From contig NC_087063.1 of assembly GCF_963678635.1 (NCBI RefSeq), forward strand, positions 38,702,759 through 38,766,758: 64,000 bases of DNA, read 5' to 3'. Each line of letters begins with the position of its first letter. Position 1 is the first letter of the stretch. Below the pieces are notes generated by a model that was not told where the DNA came from, made no database searches, and saw nothing but the letters and a program-made list of their open reading frames with translations. Positions 47,001 through 60,353 of the stretch are shown piece by piece. This stretch comes from Symsagittifera roscoffensis (Eukaryota > Xenacoelomorpha > Acoela > Convolutidae). The translations under genes were made by a program, and so were the position numbers.

Positions 47001-47469
47001 TAGTAGTATGAAAAAGTGGCTAGCAAATTACATGCATTTAACCCCCCCCCCCCCCCCACCCCCATAAAAATTCAGCGTGGCGTTAGATTACATACTTTTA
47101 ACCCCCTACGTGGTTCAAGCTCCTACATTTTTGGCCCCTCATGTTTTATAGGGGGTCAAAGAGTGGTATATTGCAGCCACTGTTAGAACTTGGCGATGTT
47201 GAAGTTTCTTTCTGCAGCATAGTTTCCTAGTACAAATTTTGCCGCGCTAAATGGGTGATTACTTCCTAGTCTTCAGTTTATGATATTTGAATTGTTATAA
47301 CTGATTTATGGTCTTATTTACAAAGTTTACCAAGGGATCTTTGTTTTTTTTAAATTAGTTTTGCACAAGACAAAATTTTGGATGAAATAAAAAAAAAACA
47401 CTAACACAAGTCACAGAAATGCGTAGTTGACCAGGAAAGAAAAAGTAATTAAAAAACAAAAATAAAAAA
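44011..47469 (+). other. Unit A right part, no gene recognised
   Basis: AT-rich sequence shared with B and C except for indels. It contains one plus-strand hydrophobic open frame (46721-46990, 89 residues) that is also open in unit C, and a poly-C tract (about 47043-47057). There is no domain resemblance. Confidence 0.5.
46721..46990 (+). CDS. Hypothetical small hydrophobic protein (unit A), doubtful
   Basis: 89-residue frame with hydrophobic stretches (FLVSSLFFPLSGLKGLSLLY and VCVCSGMVGSVIAF) that could form one or two membrane segments. The unit C counterpart at 60030-60353 is open with a longer N-terminus and differs by two substitutions over the shared part. Unit B has lost the region by deletion. 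There is no homolog I recognise and no start context, so it may simply be an open stretch in recently copied DNA. Confidence 0.2.
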   Translation: MLVFKLSTRYIRFLVSSLFFPLSGLKGLSLLYIGLVCVCSGMVGSVIAFKSLYCPFFVEGHFLNTKSRQIMNKSVDVRDFFCGFQFSVC

Positions 47470-49099
47470 TCGAGTCAATTTGATATAAATGAGAAATTTT
47501 CTACCAATCCAATAAAATCGAATAATTTGCAATCAATTTGAGGCTCCTGGTCAAGCATTTGCCTAAATACTTCGCCACTCGATATGCAAATAACTATGAC
47601 ATTTGCCTCATCTCAAAAGTTTGAATTGGACTCTGCAACAATTCAAAAACCACAGCGCGATCGTTTTTTTTTGGGCCTACAATCAGTGTAATTTGAATAC
47701 ATCAAAATCGACGTTCATTTCTCTTTGTCGGTAAGAAGCCAAACAGTATATGAAAGCTCGATGTATCAAAAATGATCATTTTGTAAAAAGATCCAAATTT
47801 AAGGTTTTAGATTTAATTACAGTTTCAATTGTAATTTCAATCTGCTAAACACAAAATATGATAAATACGGCTTATAGAGAGTTAACACAAAGGTTTCGAT
47901 TGGTCAACCTGACGTACACTTGCTTGCCTCTTTTCACTGTTTGTTTTATCTCGTTATGATAGTGCAGCAATCAGTTTCTGCAAATTGAAGCTAAGGTAAG
48001 ACTCAATAAAAAGCAGTCAAAATGGGCTCTGAAACACGTTTATTGATCGGATTCGCACTCTCCCATGGTGCTGCAGAAACAAGTCATTAACTGGGCTTGA
48101 AAAAATGAACTGAAATCTGTTGTCAATATCTTACAAACAAAACAAAAGTTTTTGCAATTGCATTAAGTTTACTAAGAGCTATTTATAGAATTATCAATAA
48201 TACAAAACAAACATTTTAAAAATAATTTTTGCTTCGCTATAAAACTCGTTCTAAATTGACGTTCAGAAAGAGAAATTCACTGCCAAAAAAAAACACAGCT
48301 GGGCAACGGTCGAGAAAAAGTTAAAAGAAAAGTTACATACTAGTAGCATGCAACCGAATCAATATTGTACGCATATAAAAAAAGTTCAGTTGAATTTTTT
48401 CAATAGAAATAATTCAATTATAGGTAATTGGTTACCTTTTTACCGTTTTGTTACATCGATAATGATTTCCTTGAAGTAGTAATTTTATCTCTTCTTTAGT
48501 CAGCTAAATACTTTAAATTAACACACGAAACACAAAACCAAATACCCTGCGCAAATCAATTACCGCAAAATTCATCTCAGCTAATCAAGCACAAAAACAT
48601 GATTGAATCTTGTGGCGGAAACTTTCCTGCTATTTGCTTTAATTGAAGGACTTGAAGGACTAAGATAAAATTAGTCAAGGTTTAATTCATCTTGATAGTA
48701 TAAATAAATAAGTCACTTCAATATATCATGTCAAGACAAATAAACTTTGTCTACTCAAATCTTTCATAAGTTGACTAGAGAGTGAATAGATAAGCTGCAT
48801 AGAATTGACCTATTGTTTGACCGGTCGATAACAACCTTGATATCCAAAAGTTGATTAACAAACTAAGATAAGTATGAACTCATAAATAAAACAACTAACA
48901 CTGCACCACATTTCCCCCTCCAGAGAAAATTCGAATGGGACATATGAGTTTAGAAGAAAAATGACTATTGTAATAACAGTTTAAAGCGAAAGAAACTTAA
49001 GCAGCTATTGATGACGGAAAAGTACTAAAAAATATACAAAATTATCGGACAAAATTGCTAATACGAGATTAATGACTATTGAGTTTAAAGTGATTGAGT

Positions 49100-51165
49100 T
49101 TAATTTTCGTTTCTTCGCATCGGATTATCTGACGACGATTTAGTGTTCGGAAAGCGAGTGAATTTCCGGGTGCATCCTGTGGCCTCTTTGGATGAACCCA
49201 CCCTGAGTTGTTTCACTTGAGCAGACTCCTCTTGATCGGCTTGGGCGAATCTGACCCCCTTATTCGGAGAAACCACAACTGGACTCATTGAAGCTTGTGG
49301 CGAAACAGAAGGTGAGGCAATTAGATTCACAGAATGCCGAATTGGGCTGCCGTAAAAAAGTTTGCTTCTTTTGGCGGGACGATGTGCGTGAGGAGTTGGA
49401 TGCCGAAGAAGTGTTGCCATCATTTTCCGAACCAGCCGCCGAGGTATCGCGTCGCGAAGGGCCTGGTACTGCCGAATTTGAACCCGCAGAGCACTCTTGT
49501 GATTTCGGTACCGAGGAATCATCGTCTGAAGAAATTGGGATCAGATCCGTGCAGGTTATCAGTGAAGAATTTGAAGGTGAAGGTGCCTGAGTTTTAATAC
49601 TAATAGGCGCAACCGGGAGTAAATTTCCTGACGTAGAGGAAGAGGCCGTAAGGTCCACAATAGGAGTGGTGTCGCGAATAATTGGACGAATGCCTGGGGC
49701 ATCCAGAATAGTGTCTTCAACTGATTTGCGCGAGGACGAATTTGCACGCAAAGGCGTTGATGAAGACAATAGGATCGGAGACCGTGAGCGAACAGGAATT
49801 GAAACCGTTTTGGCGGTGATACGCGTCCTCTGAGTGGGCGGCTTGATTGGGCGGTTTTCCTCCGGCGAATTCAAACACGACGAAGACACAATGGGGCGCT
49901 TCTCCCCCCTTTTGATCGGCGTTGCCCGTTTACCTGAAAAACCCACAGAAGTTGATTTAAGACGCACCGCAAGATGATTTCTTCTTATTACTTTATCTTA
50001 ATCAGTATTATATGTAGACCCAGTAACTCTGACAATTTTACCTTTGAAAGGTTTGAATAGTTCCCGACCAGACTTCCAATTAAGAAATTTGCTAAATATT
50101 TCCACCTTGCTCGGATCATTAATAACTAATTAATCCAAGTTACGTTTTGGTTGAGACGGACGAAGTTGCTCTGCCGGCATTTGATCCCAGAACCTAAGAG
50201 TACCGGATGATAGATTGGCCCTGAGATTAGACGCAAGCACCTGGTTTCGTTCAGTGAGGGTTTTGAGAGCTTTGATGCCCTCATCATGCGAAAGGGTCTT
50301 CTTTAAGGCTAGCCACTGATTTGTTGACTTAGCAAGGTTCTCTAGTGCTCTGTAAGGAGGAGTTTCTGAAACCGATTCCCTAGGTCCCCCAAAATATGGC
50401 GACACTGTTGGGCTTGATTGACCCTTCTTGACAAGCTTGATTCTGGGTCGGCTGTCACATTGCTCCCGTCGCTGTTTGGCAGTGAGAAGATCTCGCTCCA
50501 ACTGTTGATTATCTAAATTAACACGCTAGGATAGACGCTCCGCCGCAAGAGACAATTCCGTATTCGGTGGTCGACCAAAGTGCAAAAAAGGTGAAAACCC
50601 CGTAACCGAGTTTTTAGTCTCCCGAGTATCCTCAAAAATGTCCCGAAGTGTGTCTTTTACATTGGAAAAATGCGGATTTAATCGAGAAGCTCCCAACCGA
50701 CGCTTGATGGTCTGAATGTAACGTTCCACCAAACCGTAACCACGATGGCCGCCGACCGGACAGAGTTGCTGATAAACATTTTTCTCCTTAAAGAATGTTT
50801 GGACCAACCTATTGTTAAAAACCAAATGGTCTGTTTCAATTGATTTGGGAATACTTTGATGTTAAATATAAGTTTTTAAGAACTTAATTATCTTTTACCC
50901 CAGTGGATCGAATAATCATAAATGACGGATACTTAGAGTACCGGTCGATTGCGACCAAGATGTATATATACTTTTTAAACTGCAGAATCTAGAAGAGGAC
51001 CCGCATAATCGAGCTGCATTTCCTCATTTGGATTGGACCGGACAAGAGAGGTAAAAGTTTCGACGAAATAAAGGAAGCGTTACGTGAGTGAAAGAGTACA
51101 AAACTAGCAGGTTCTTGCAAAACCAGATACTAAAAAAACTCTGGATGGGGTTGAATGGTTTGTCA
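49100..51165 (-). pseudogene. LTR-retroelement integrase/3' pol relic, unit B
   Basis: Same layout as in unit A. The catalytic Glu context GLVER is kept, but a nonsense change near 50526 splits the integrase frame and a deletion alters the GFSPF/HFGRP junction near 50585. Both stops between integrase and tail (50130-50132 and 49998-50000) are shared with A and C, so they predate the triplication. The Ser-rich tail is intact as a 235-residue frame (49967-49260), the only intact copy of the three. The overlapping 140-residue frame (49522-49100) is identical in C. Confidence 0.75.
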
Positions 51166-51984
51166 CAAAAAAACTCACGTTAACTGTAGTTGTTCGTTTA
51201 TAAAAAATTAAATAATTTAAATATAACAAATTCATAATTGTAAATTATTCAATTTGAAAAAACTATTTTTTTTGCGCCGAGAAAAACAGCTCGAACACTA
51301 TTTGTTTCACTCACAGCGAGTAATGCGAGCAATTCAAATGAAAATTATAAGCAAAAAACAAGTTTTGAAACCGTATTCAGCGATTTCCCTGTTTTTTTCT
51401 TTTGTGAAGCAACCAATATTTAGTTGAAGCCGTTCTGAAGCCAATCAAGAAACCTGAGTTCGGGGATCTTCTATGCTTAAGCGGCCACTACTTGTTTTTT
51501 GTGAAATTGTTATGGCTTTCGGAAAATCTAGTTTTTGTAATTTTGCCCGTTATTTTGAAATTTCACTTTTCTGGAAAAAAAATTCTAACAAATATGAAAT
51601 AACTACAACGTTTTTTTTCCAACTTTTGCGATATTGCATCATGCCATGTTATCTCTGCAACATGTTGTTGCCTCTGTTATGTTATGGAAGAACTGTTGAA
51701 TCGCTATGGAAGAACGAAATTTATCCAACAAATTTTTTCTTTCTCTGCTGCTGCCGTATGCAACCAAATTCAAAAAGTTGTTAGATTCGTGCTGTTTATA
51801 GAATTTTGTAAGCGCAATCTGAAGACTCAATTTTTTGTGAATAATTCTAACTCTTAAAAACGTTTGTAGCTTTTGTATAAAAGTGTAACTATTTTTTTCG
51901 TATTGTTATAATGGGTTCAATCAAAAAAATTTTTGATACTGAAATTTTATTTTCACAAAAAGTTTTGTTTGAAGAATTTTTGAT

Positions 51985-52287
51985 GAAGTTTTTAAGAACT
52001 TAATTATCTTTTTACCCCAGTGGATCGAATAATCATAGCTGACGGATACTTAGAGTACCGGTCGATTGCGACCAAGATGTATATATACTTTTTAAACTGC
52101 AGAATCTAGAAGAGGACCCGCATAATCGAGCTGGAGTTTGGACTGGACAAGAGAGGTAAAAGTTTGGACAAAATAAAGGAGGCGTTACGTGAGTGAAAGA
52201 GTACAAAACTAGCAGGTTCTTGCAAAACCAGATACTAAAAAAATCTGGATGGGTTTGAATGGTTTGATACTGAAGTTTTATTTTCAC
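51985..52287 (-). pseudogene. Extra copy of the integrase-start segment (unit B only)
   Basis: Repeats the sequence of 50865-51160 (gtttttaagaacttaattatc...ccagatactaaaaaaa) and then joins the same 'gatactgaagttttatttt' sequence as unit C at 58912. It is a duplication product, not a second element. Confidence 0.85.
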
Positions 52288-54749
52288 AAAAAGTTTTGTT
52301 TGAAGAATTTTTGATGATGAAGAAACAACATAGAAAACAAAAAAATGTTGATAAAAAGTATAAAAAACTCATGATCAGAAAACGCTAATCATGCAGCTTC
52401 GACATATAGAAACTTACTAATCATACAATTTCCATGCAAATTTTTCAAAACCAAAAACATAAAAGGTCTATGATTGGTATTTTATCTGTAATCATGATTA
52501 AAATTTCTATTTTTTTTTCATCATTTTTGGTTGTTTTCCCAACAAAAGAAGTGAATAGACTCTTTGTTTTTTCAAAAATTTTGAGTTCCTGAGGCATTGA
52601 AGTTCTTGCGCATAATATGCATCAAGACCAGCCTAAAACTATGAGATACTTTACTCGAAAGATAGAGTTCCAGTAACGTATGGAATTCTAGCTTTCGAGT
52701 AAAAATTTTACAGTTCCATTTACAATTTACATATTATAATTATAGTTGTGTTTTGATAACTTTTTGTTCCCCCTATTGAAATGGTTGGAACAACTGAGGT
52801 ACAGTTTGTATGCGAATGTGCTTCAAGTGTTTTGTTTTCCACACAAAATCAGGTACCACAAATAATCACCGGACTGAGTTGAGAAATATATCATCAAAAA
52901 GTTTTTCAGTGTTCGCTCGAACTAAATTGGAAAATCTCAAACATTTTTCCAGTGTCAATAAAAACCGGTTTGAATTTTTTGATTTTCGTCCAATTTCGAG
53001 CGAGTGAACCTGGCTTACATTAGCTTGCTTATGCTCAATTTAAGCCTTGAAAATTTTGTTATAATCAAGTGAAGATTCTTACCATTTTTCTTTTTTCTAG
53101 AAACTTTTCTACAAAAACTAATTTGAATTTTTTTGCGATTTTGTAGGACTATGGTCGGTACATTCTGTGCTATTTGCTCCGTAAACCTCTATCCTTGTTT
53201 AAATTGAGAAAATTGAGAAAATAGCTTGAAATTTTTGCGTGTCGGAGAAACCTAAAGCGAAGAGTGGGATAGACTCGTTCTCTGGCAATCGATTCGATAG
53301 GACCTACATTCCTTTGAAAAATAATCAGAACTTTTCCTGGTTGTTTTCCTTCCGTGTTCACTAATTTCCAACAATTGTTTTTTGGTCAAGCAAGGATATG
53401 AAGATTGTGAAAAACGGATTTCAATTTTCGGTCTGTTAGTTTGCCATGCTAGTAGTATGAAAAAGTGGCTAGCAAATTACATGCATTTAACCCCCCCCCC
53501 CACCCCCACCCCAATAAAAATTCAGTGTGGCATTAGATTACATACTTTTAACCCCCTACGTGGTTCAAGCTCCTACATTTTTGGCCCCTCATGTTTTATA
53601 GGGGGTCAAAGAGTGGTATATTGCAGCCACTGTTAGAACTTGGCGATGTTGAAGTTTCTTTCTGCTGCATAATTTCCTAGTACAAATTTCGCCGCGCTAA
53701 ATGGGTGATTACTTCCTAGTCTTCAGTTTATGATATTTGAATTGTTATAACTGATTTATGGTCTTATTTACAAAGTTTACCAAGGGATCTTTGTTTTTTT
53801 TAAATTAGTTTTGCACAAGACAAAATTTTGGATGAAATAAAAAAAACACTAACCCAAGTCACAGAAATGCGTAGTTGACCAGTAAAGAAAAAGTAATTAA
53901 AAAACAAAAATAAAAAAATCGAATCAATTTGATATAAATGAGAAATTTTCTACCAATCCAATAAAATCGAATAATTTGCAATCAATTTGAGGCTCCTGGT
54001 CAAGCATTTGCTAAATACTTCGCCACTCGATATGCAAATAACTATGACATTTGCCTCATCTCAAAAGTTTGAATTGGACTCTGCAACAATTCAAAAACCA
54101 CAGCGCGATCGATTTTTTTTGGGCCTACAATCAGTATAATTTGAATACATCAAAATCGACGTTCATTTCTCTTTGCCGGTAAGAAGCCAAACAGTATATG
54201 AAAGCTCGATGTATCAAATATGATAATTTTGTAAAAAGATCCAAATTTAAGGTTTTAGTTTTTATTACAGTTTCAATTGTAATTTCAATCTGCTAAACAC
54301 AAATTATGATAAATACGGCTTATAGAGAGTTAACACAAAGGTTTCGATTGGTCAACCTGACGTACACTTGCTTGCCTCTTTTCACTGTTTGTTTTATCTC
54401 GTTCAGATAGTGCAGCAATCAGTTTCTGCAAATTGAAGCTAAGGTAAGACTCAATAAAAAGCAGTCAAAATGGGCTCTGAAACACGTTTATTGATCGGAT
54501 TCGCACTCTCCTATGGTGCTGCAGAAACACAAGTCATTAACTGGGCTTGAAAAAATGAACTGAAATCTGTTGTCAATATCTTACAAACAAAACAAAAGTT
54601 TTTGCAATTGCATTAAGTTTACTAAGAGCTATTTATAGAATTATCAATAATACAAAACAAACATTTTAAAAATAATTTTTGCTTCGCTATAAAACTCGTT
54701 CTAAATTGACGTTCAGAAAGAGAAATTCACTGCCAAAAAAAACACAGGT

Positions 54750-56296
54750 GGGCAACGGTCGAGAAAAAAGTTAAAAGAAAAGTTTCATACTAGTAGCATG
54801 CAACCGAATCAATATTGTACGCATATAAAAAAAGTTCAGTTGAAGTTTTTCCATTGGAATATTTCAATTATAGGTAATTGGTTTACTTTTTACCGTTTTT
54901 GTTATTTCGACAATGATTTCATTGAAGTAGTAATTTTATCTCTTTTTTAATCAGCTAAATACTTTAAATTAACCCACGAAACACAAAACCAGATACCCTG
55001 CATGGTCATTATTAAATTACCCACTCATTCTTAGTCAGTATTAGGTCATTATTTCTTTGACAGGTAATTATTTGTTAATGACTTCTTCCTTCCTCTTACG
55101 TATAAAACTTTGTGTGATCGAAATATTGCTCAGGGCGGCGTATTTTTTTTAAGGTTGTTGATTTTTGCTTTTAGGTAATAGCATTTTTATTAAAAAAGAA
55201 ACAAATTTTTGCAGCTTTTTTTGGTTTTGATTGTTTTTTAAGGTCATTTTCTTGATCAATTTTTTGGTTAAAACAGGTCATTATTTGGTCATTTTTCTGG
55301 TTAAAACAATACGTCATTATTTGGTTTGATGAAAATGTGGTCACCCTCATGCCAAGTTTCACTGCAATATGATAACTCAGAAGAAAAATACAAAGTCGAT
55401 GAACGTAGTTTCGACTTATATAGGTCGCGAATATTTTTTGTAAATTTTTTTCAGGCAAATTCAAAAATTTACTTTTTCGCGGTTTGATTTGTGATAACTT
55501 TTTGAATTCAGTTCATTTTCTTTGTTAGTAGCTAGGCAAACACAACTATTAAATAGTGAAAAACGTGATCAGCTTCTAATTTCGGAAATAGAATTTAATT
55601 AACAGACTTCCCAGCAAAACAAAATTTTTACCCATTGATTTATTTTTCTCAAATTGAGTTAACTTATCCAAAAAACTGTTAATCAAAACTTGTACTAGGA
55701 GTTGAAAATGCTAATAACAAGTAATTTTTTCTTGGAAATTGCGAGTTGAAATTTTTTCAAAAAACAAATCCATACTTTTTTGTGTTTACTTGCGTTCATT
55801 GACTTTTCCAGCTCTCTGTCGGCTATGTTTTTAAACGTGCATTTTAAAATCAAATTTTCTAACAAATGTCTACACATTTTACGAATTGCTAAACCCTAAC
55901 TGAAATGAGAGCAAAGTGTCTCTGCAATGTTGAAAATGAGACACATGGTGATGAAAAACCCGTGACTTAGAACTGATTGAGAATCGGTCTTTACACTTGG
56001 TGTATTATTGAGAACCTTCGTTTCTTTCTTCCAAAAAAAAGGCAGCAGGGCAACGGTCGAGAAAAAGTTAAAAGAAAAGTTACATACTAGTAGCATGCCA
56101 CCGAATCAATATTGTACGCATATAAAAAAAGTTCAGTTGAATTTTTTCAAAAGAAATAATTCAATTATAGGTAATTGGTTAACTTTTTACCGTTTTGTTA
56201 CATCGATAATGATTTCCTTGAAGTAGTAATTTTATCTCTTCTTTAGTCAGCTAAATACTTTAAATTAACACACGAAACACAAAACCAAATACCCTG
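54750..56296 (+). repeat. R2 segment flanked by 250-bp direct repeats (unit C)
   Basis: Same arrangement as in unit A with period 1298. The inner part is longer than in A because it keeps R2 sequence (about 55395-55560) that A lacks and that is also present in the outside copy at 36637. Confidence 0.85.
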
Positions 56297-56846
56297 CGCA
56301 AATCAATTACCGCAAACTTCATCTCAGCTAATCAAGCACAAAAACATGATTGAATCTTGTGGCGGAAACTTTCCTGCTATTTGCTTTAATTGAAGGACTT
56401 GAAGGACTAAGATAAAATTAGTCAAGGTTTAATTCATCATGATAGTATAAATAAATAAGTCACTTCAATATATCATGTCAAGACAAATAAACTTTGTCTA
56501 CTCAAATCTTTCATAAGTTGACTAGAGAGTGAATAGATAAGCTGCATAGAATTGACCTATTGTTTGACCGGTCGATAACAACCTTGATATCCAAAAGTTG
56601 ATTAACAAACTAAGATAAGTATGAACTCATAAATAAATCAACTAACACTGCACCACATTTCCCCCTCCAGAGAAAATTCGAATGGGACATATGAGTTTAG
56701 AAGAAAAATGACTATTGTAATAACAGTTTAAAGCGAAAGAAACTTAAGCAGCTATTGATGACGGAAAAGTACTAAAAAATATACAAAATTATCGGACAAA
56801 ATTGCTAATACGAGATTAATGACTATTGAGTTTAAAGTGATTGAGT

Positions 56847-58915
56847 TTAATTTTCGTTTCTTCGCATCGGATTATCTGACGACGATTTAGTGTTCGGAAA
56901 GCGAGTGAATTTCCGGGTGCATCCTGTGGCCTCTTTGGATGAACCCACCCTGAGTTGTTTCACTTGAGCAGACTCCTCTTGATCGGCTTGGGCGAATCTG
57001 ACCCCCTTATTCGGAGAAACCACAACTGGACTCATTGAAGCTTGTGGCGAAACAGAAGGTGAGGCAATTAGATTCACAGAATGCCGAATTGGGCTGCCGT
57101 AAAAAAGTTTGCTTCTTTTGGCGGGACGATGTGCGTGAGGAGTTGGATGCCGAAGAAGTGTTGCCATCATTTTCCTAACCAGACGCCGAGGTATCGCGTC
57201 GCGAAGGGCCTGGTACTGCCGAATTTGAACCCGCAGAGCACTCTTGTGATTTCGGTACCGAGGAATCATCGTCTGAAGAAATTGGGATCAGATCCGTGCA
57301 GGTTATCAGTGAAGAATTTGAAGGTGAAGGTGCCTGAGTTTTAATACTAATAGGCGCAACCGGGAGTAAATTTCCTGACGTAGAGGAAGAGGCCGTAAGG
57401 TCCACAATAGGAGTGGTGTCGCGAATAATTGGACGAATGCCTGGGGCATCCAGAATAGTGTCTTCAACTGATTTGCGCGAGGACGAATTTGCACGCAAAG
57501 GCGTTGATGAAGACAATAGGATCGGAGACCGTGAGCGAACAGGAATTGAAACCGTTTTGGCGGTGATACGCGTCCTCTGAGTGGGCGGCTTGATTGGGCG
57601 GTTTTCCTCCGGCGAATTCAAACACGACGAAGACACAATGGGGCGCTTCTCCCCCCTTTTGATCGGCGTTGCCCGTTTACCTGAAAAACCCACAGAAGTT
57701 GATTTAAGACGCACCGCAAGATGATTTCTTCTTATTACTTTATCTTAATCAGTATTATATGTAGACCCAGTAACTCTGACAATTTTACCTTTGAAAGGTT
57801 TGAATAGTTCCCGACCAGACTTCCAATTAAGAAATTTGCTAAATATTTCCACCTTGCTCGGATCATTAATAACTAATTAATCCAAGTTACGTTTTGGTTG
57901 AGACGGACGAAGTTGCTCTGCCGGCATTTGATCCCAGAACCGAAGAGTACCGGATGATAGATTGGCCCTGAGAGTAGACGCAAGCACCTGGTTTCGTTCA
58001 GTGAGGGTTTTGAGAGCTTTGATGCCCTCATCATGCGAAAGGGTCTTCTTTAAGGCTAGCCACTGATTTGTTGACTTAGCAAGGTTCCCTAGTGCTCTGT
58101 AAGGAGGAGTTTCTGAAACCGATTCCGTAGGTCCCCCAAAATATGGCGACACTGTTGGGCTTGATTGACCCTTCTTGACAAGCTTGATTCTGGGTCGGCT
58201 GTCACATTGCTCCCGACGCTGTTTGGCAGTGAGAAGATCTCGCTCCAACTGTTGATTATCTAAATTTACACGAGAGGATAGACGCTCCGCCGCAAGAGAC
58301 AATTCCGTATTCGGTGGTCGACCAAAGTGCAATTCAAAAGGTGAAAACCCCGTAACGTAACCGAGTTTTTAGTCACCCGAATATCCTCAATAATGTCCCG
58401 TGGTGTGTCTTTTACATTGGAAAAAAGCGGATTTAATCGAGAAGCTCCCAACCGACGCTTCATGGTCTGAATGGAACGTTCCACCAAACCGTAACCACGA
58501 TGGCCACCGACCGGACAGAGTTGCTGATAAAAATGTTTCTCCTTAAAGAATGTTTGGACCAACCTATTGTTAAAAGCCAAACGGTCTGTTTCAATTGATT
58601 TGGGAATACTTTGACGTTAAATATAAGTTTTTAAGAACTTAATTATCTTTTTACCCCAGTGGATCGAATAATCATAGCTGACGGATACTTAGAGTACCGG
58701 TCGATTGCGACCAAGATGTATATATACTTTTTAAACTGCAGAATCTAGAAGAGGACCCGCATAATCGAGCTGGAGTTTGGACTGGACAAGAGAGGTAAAA
58801 GTTTGGACAAAATAAAGGAGGCGTTACGTGAGTGAAAGAGTACAAAACTAGCAGGTTCTTGCAAAACCAGATACTAAAAAAATCTGGATGGGTTTGAATG
58901 GTTTGATACTGAAGT
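56847..58915 (-). pseudogene. LTR-retroelement integrase/3' pol relic, unit C
   Basis: Same layout as in A and B. A short insertion near 58355 (a repeated cgtaac) shifts the integrase frame between 58580-58266 and 58332-57877. GLVER is kept. The Ser-rich tail is cut short by a private nonsense codon near 57175, leaving 179 residues. The shared stops after the integrase are present. Confidence 0.75.
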
Positions 58916-60029
58916 TTTATTTTCACAAAAAGTTTTGTTTGAAGAATTTTTGATGATGAAGAAACAACATAGAAAACAAAAAAATGTTGATAAAAAGTAT
59001 AAAAAACTCATGATCAGAAAACGCTAATCATGCAGCTTCGACATATAGAAACTTACTAATCATACAATTTCCATGCAAATTTTTCAAAACCAAAAACATA
59101 AAAGGTCTATGATTGGTATTTTATCTGTAATCATGATTAAAATTTCTATTTTTTTTCATCATTTTTGGTTGTTTTCCCAACAAAAGAAGTGAATAGACTC
59201 TTTGTTTTTTCAAAAATTTTGAGTTCCTGAGGCATTGAAGTTCTTGCGCATAATATGCATCAAGACCAGCCTAAAACTATGAGATAATTTACTCGAAAGA
59301 TAGAGTTCCAGTAACGTATGGAATTCTAGCTTTCGAGTAAAAATTTTACAGTTCCATTTACAATTTACATATTATAATTATAGTTGTGTTTTGATAACTT
59401 TTTGTTCCCCCTATTGAAATGGTTGGAACAACTGAGGTACAGTTTGTATGCGAATGTGCTTCAAGTGTTTTGTTTTCCACACAAAATCAGGTACCACAAA
59501 TAATCACCGGACTGAGTTGAGAAATATATCATCAAAAAGTTTTTCAGTGTTCGCTCGAACTAAATTGGAAAATCTCAAACATTTTTCCAGTGTCAATAAA
59601 AACCGGTTTAAATTTTTTGATTTTCGTCCAATTTCGAGCGAGTGAACCTGGCTTACATTAGCTTGCTTATGCTCAATTTAAGCCTTGAAAATTTTGTTAT
59701 AATCAAGTGAAGATTCTTACCATTTTTCTTTTTTCTAGAAACTTTTCTACAAAAACTAATTTGAATTTTTTTGCGATTTTGTAGGACTATGGTCGGTACA
59801 TTCTAAAAACATCATCAGTCTAAATTCAGTTTTTCTCAGAAGTTTTCCAAACTTTTGATTGTTTCCAGGTGAAAACAATTTAAGGCAATCAATTTGCCAC
59901 CGGACAAACAATTTAAAGCAATCAATTTGCAACCGGGTAGTATACTAGACTATTTCCTCCCGTAAATAATGTTTTTTCACAGAATAACTCAAATTAGTGG
60001 TTTTTTCTCAGTCTGTAATATAACAGACA

Positions 60030-60353
60030 ATGTTCATGCATAACTGTGTTTCAGGTGCCCATTTTGTTCGAAGTATGTTTTTTATGTTGGTTTTTAAACT
60101 TTCAACTCGGTATATCAGGTTTCTCGTTTCGTCTCTCTTTTTTCCTTTAAGCGGTCTAAAAGGTTTAAGTTTACTTTATATCGGCTTAGTTTGTGTCTGC
60201 TCAGGTATGGTCGGCTCTGTTATTGCTTTCAAAAGTCTTAATTGTCCGTTTTTCGTAGAAGGACATTTATTGAATACAAAATCAAGACAAATTATGAACA
60301 AGTCGGTAGATGTTCGTGATTTTTTCTGCGGATTTCAATTTTCTGTCTGTTAG
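60030..60353 (+). CDS. Hypothetical small hydrophobic protein (unit C), doubtful
   Basis: 107 residues. The start ATG at 60030 lies 18 codons upstream of the part shared with unit A 46721-46990. Hydrophobic segments are as in A. There is no recognised family; this is a low-confidence entry recorded because the frame is kept in two units. Confidence 0.2.
   Translation: MFMHNCVSGAHFVRSMFFMLVFKLSTRYIRFLVSSLFFPLSGLKGLSLLYIGLVCVCSGMVGSVIAFKSLNCPFFVEGHLLNTKSRQIMNKSVDVRDFFCGFQFSVC

Larger units (their letters stand above)
39177..47469 (+). repeat. Triplicated unit A (about 8.3 kb)
   Basis: Starts tcgaatcaatttgatataaatgag and ends in the A-rich word aaaaaacaaaaataaaaaa. Units B and C follow head to tail with the same start and end words. 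A is the longest unit and contains all segments: the R2 insert flanked by 250-bp repeats, the integrase relic, the 44010-44790 spacer and the 45.67-46.96 kb stretch that is partly missing from B and C. It differs from B and C by many single substitutions, so it is the most diverged unit. Confidence 0.9.
47470..53918 (+). repeat. Triplicated unit B (about 6.4 kb)
   Basis: Aligned to A from 47470. Differences are: the R2 insert and one 250-bp repeat are absent (single repeat at 48301-48550); an extra copy of the integrase-start segment lies at 51985-52287; and the stretch equivalent to A 45918-46964 is missing (junction near 53416-53418, aaaaac|ggattt). The rest is nearly identical to C. Confidence 0.9.
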
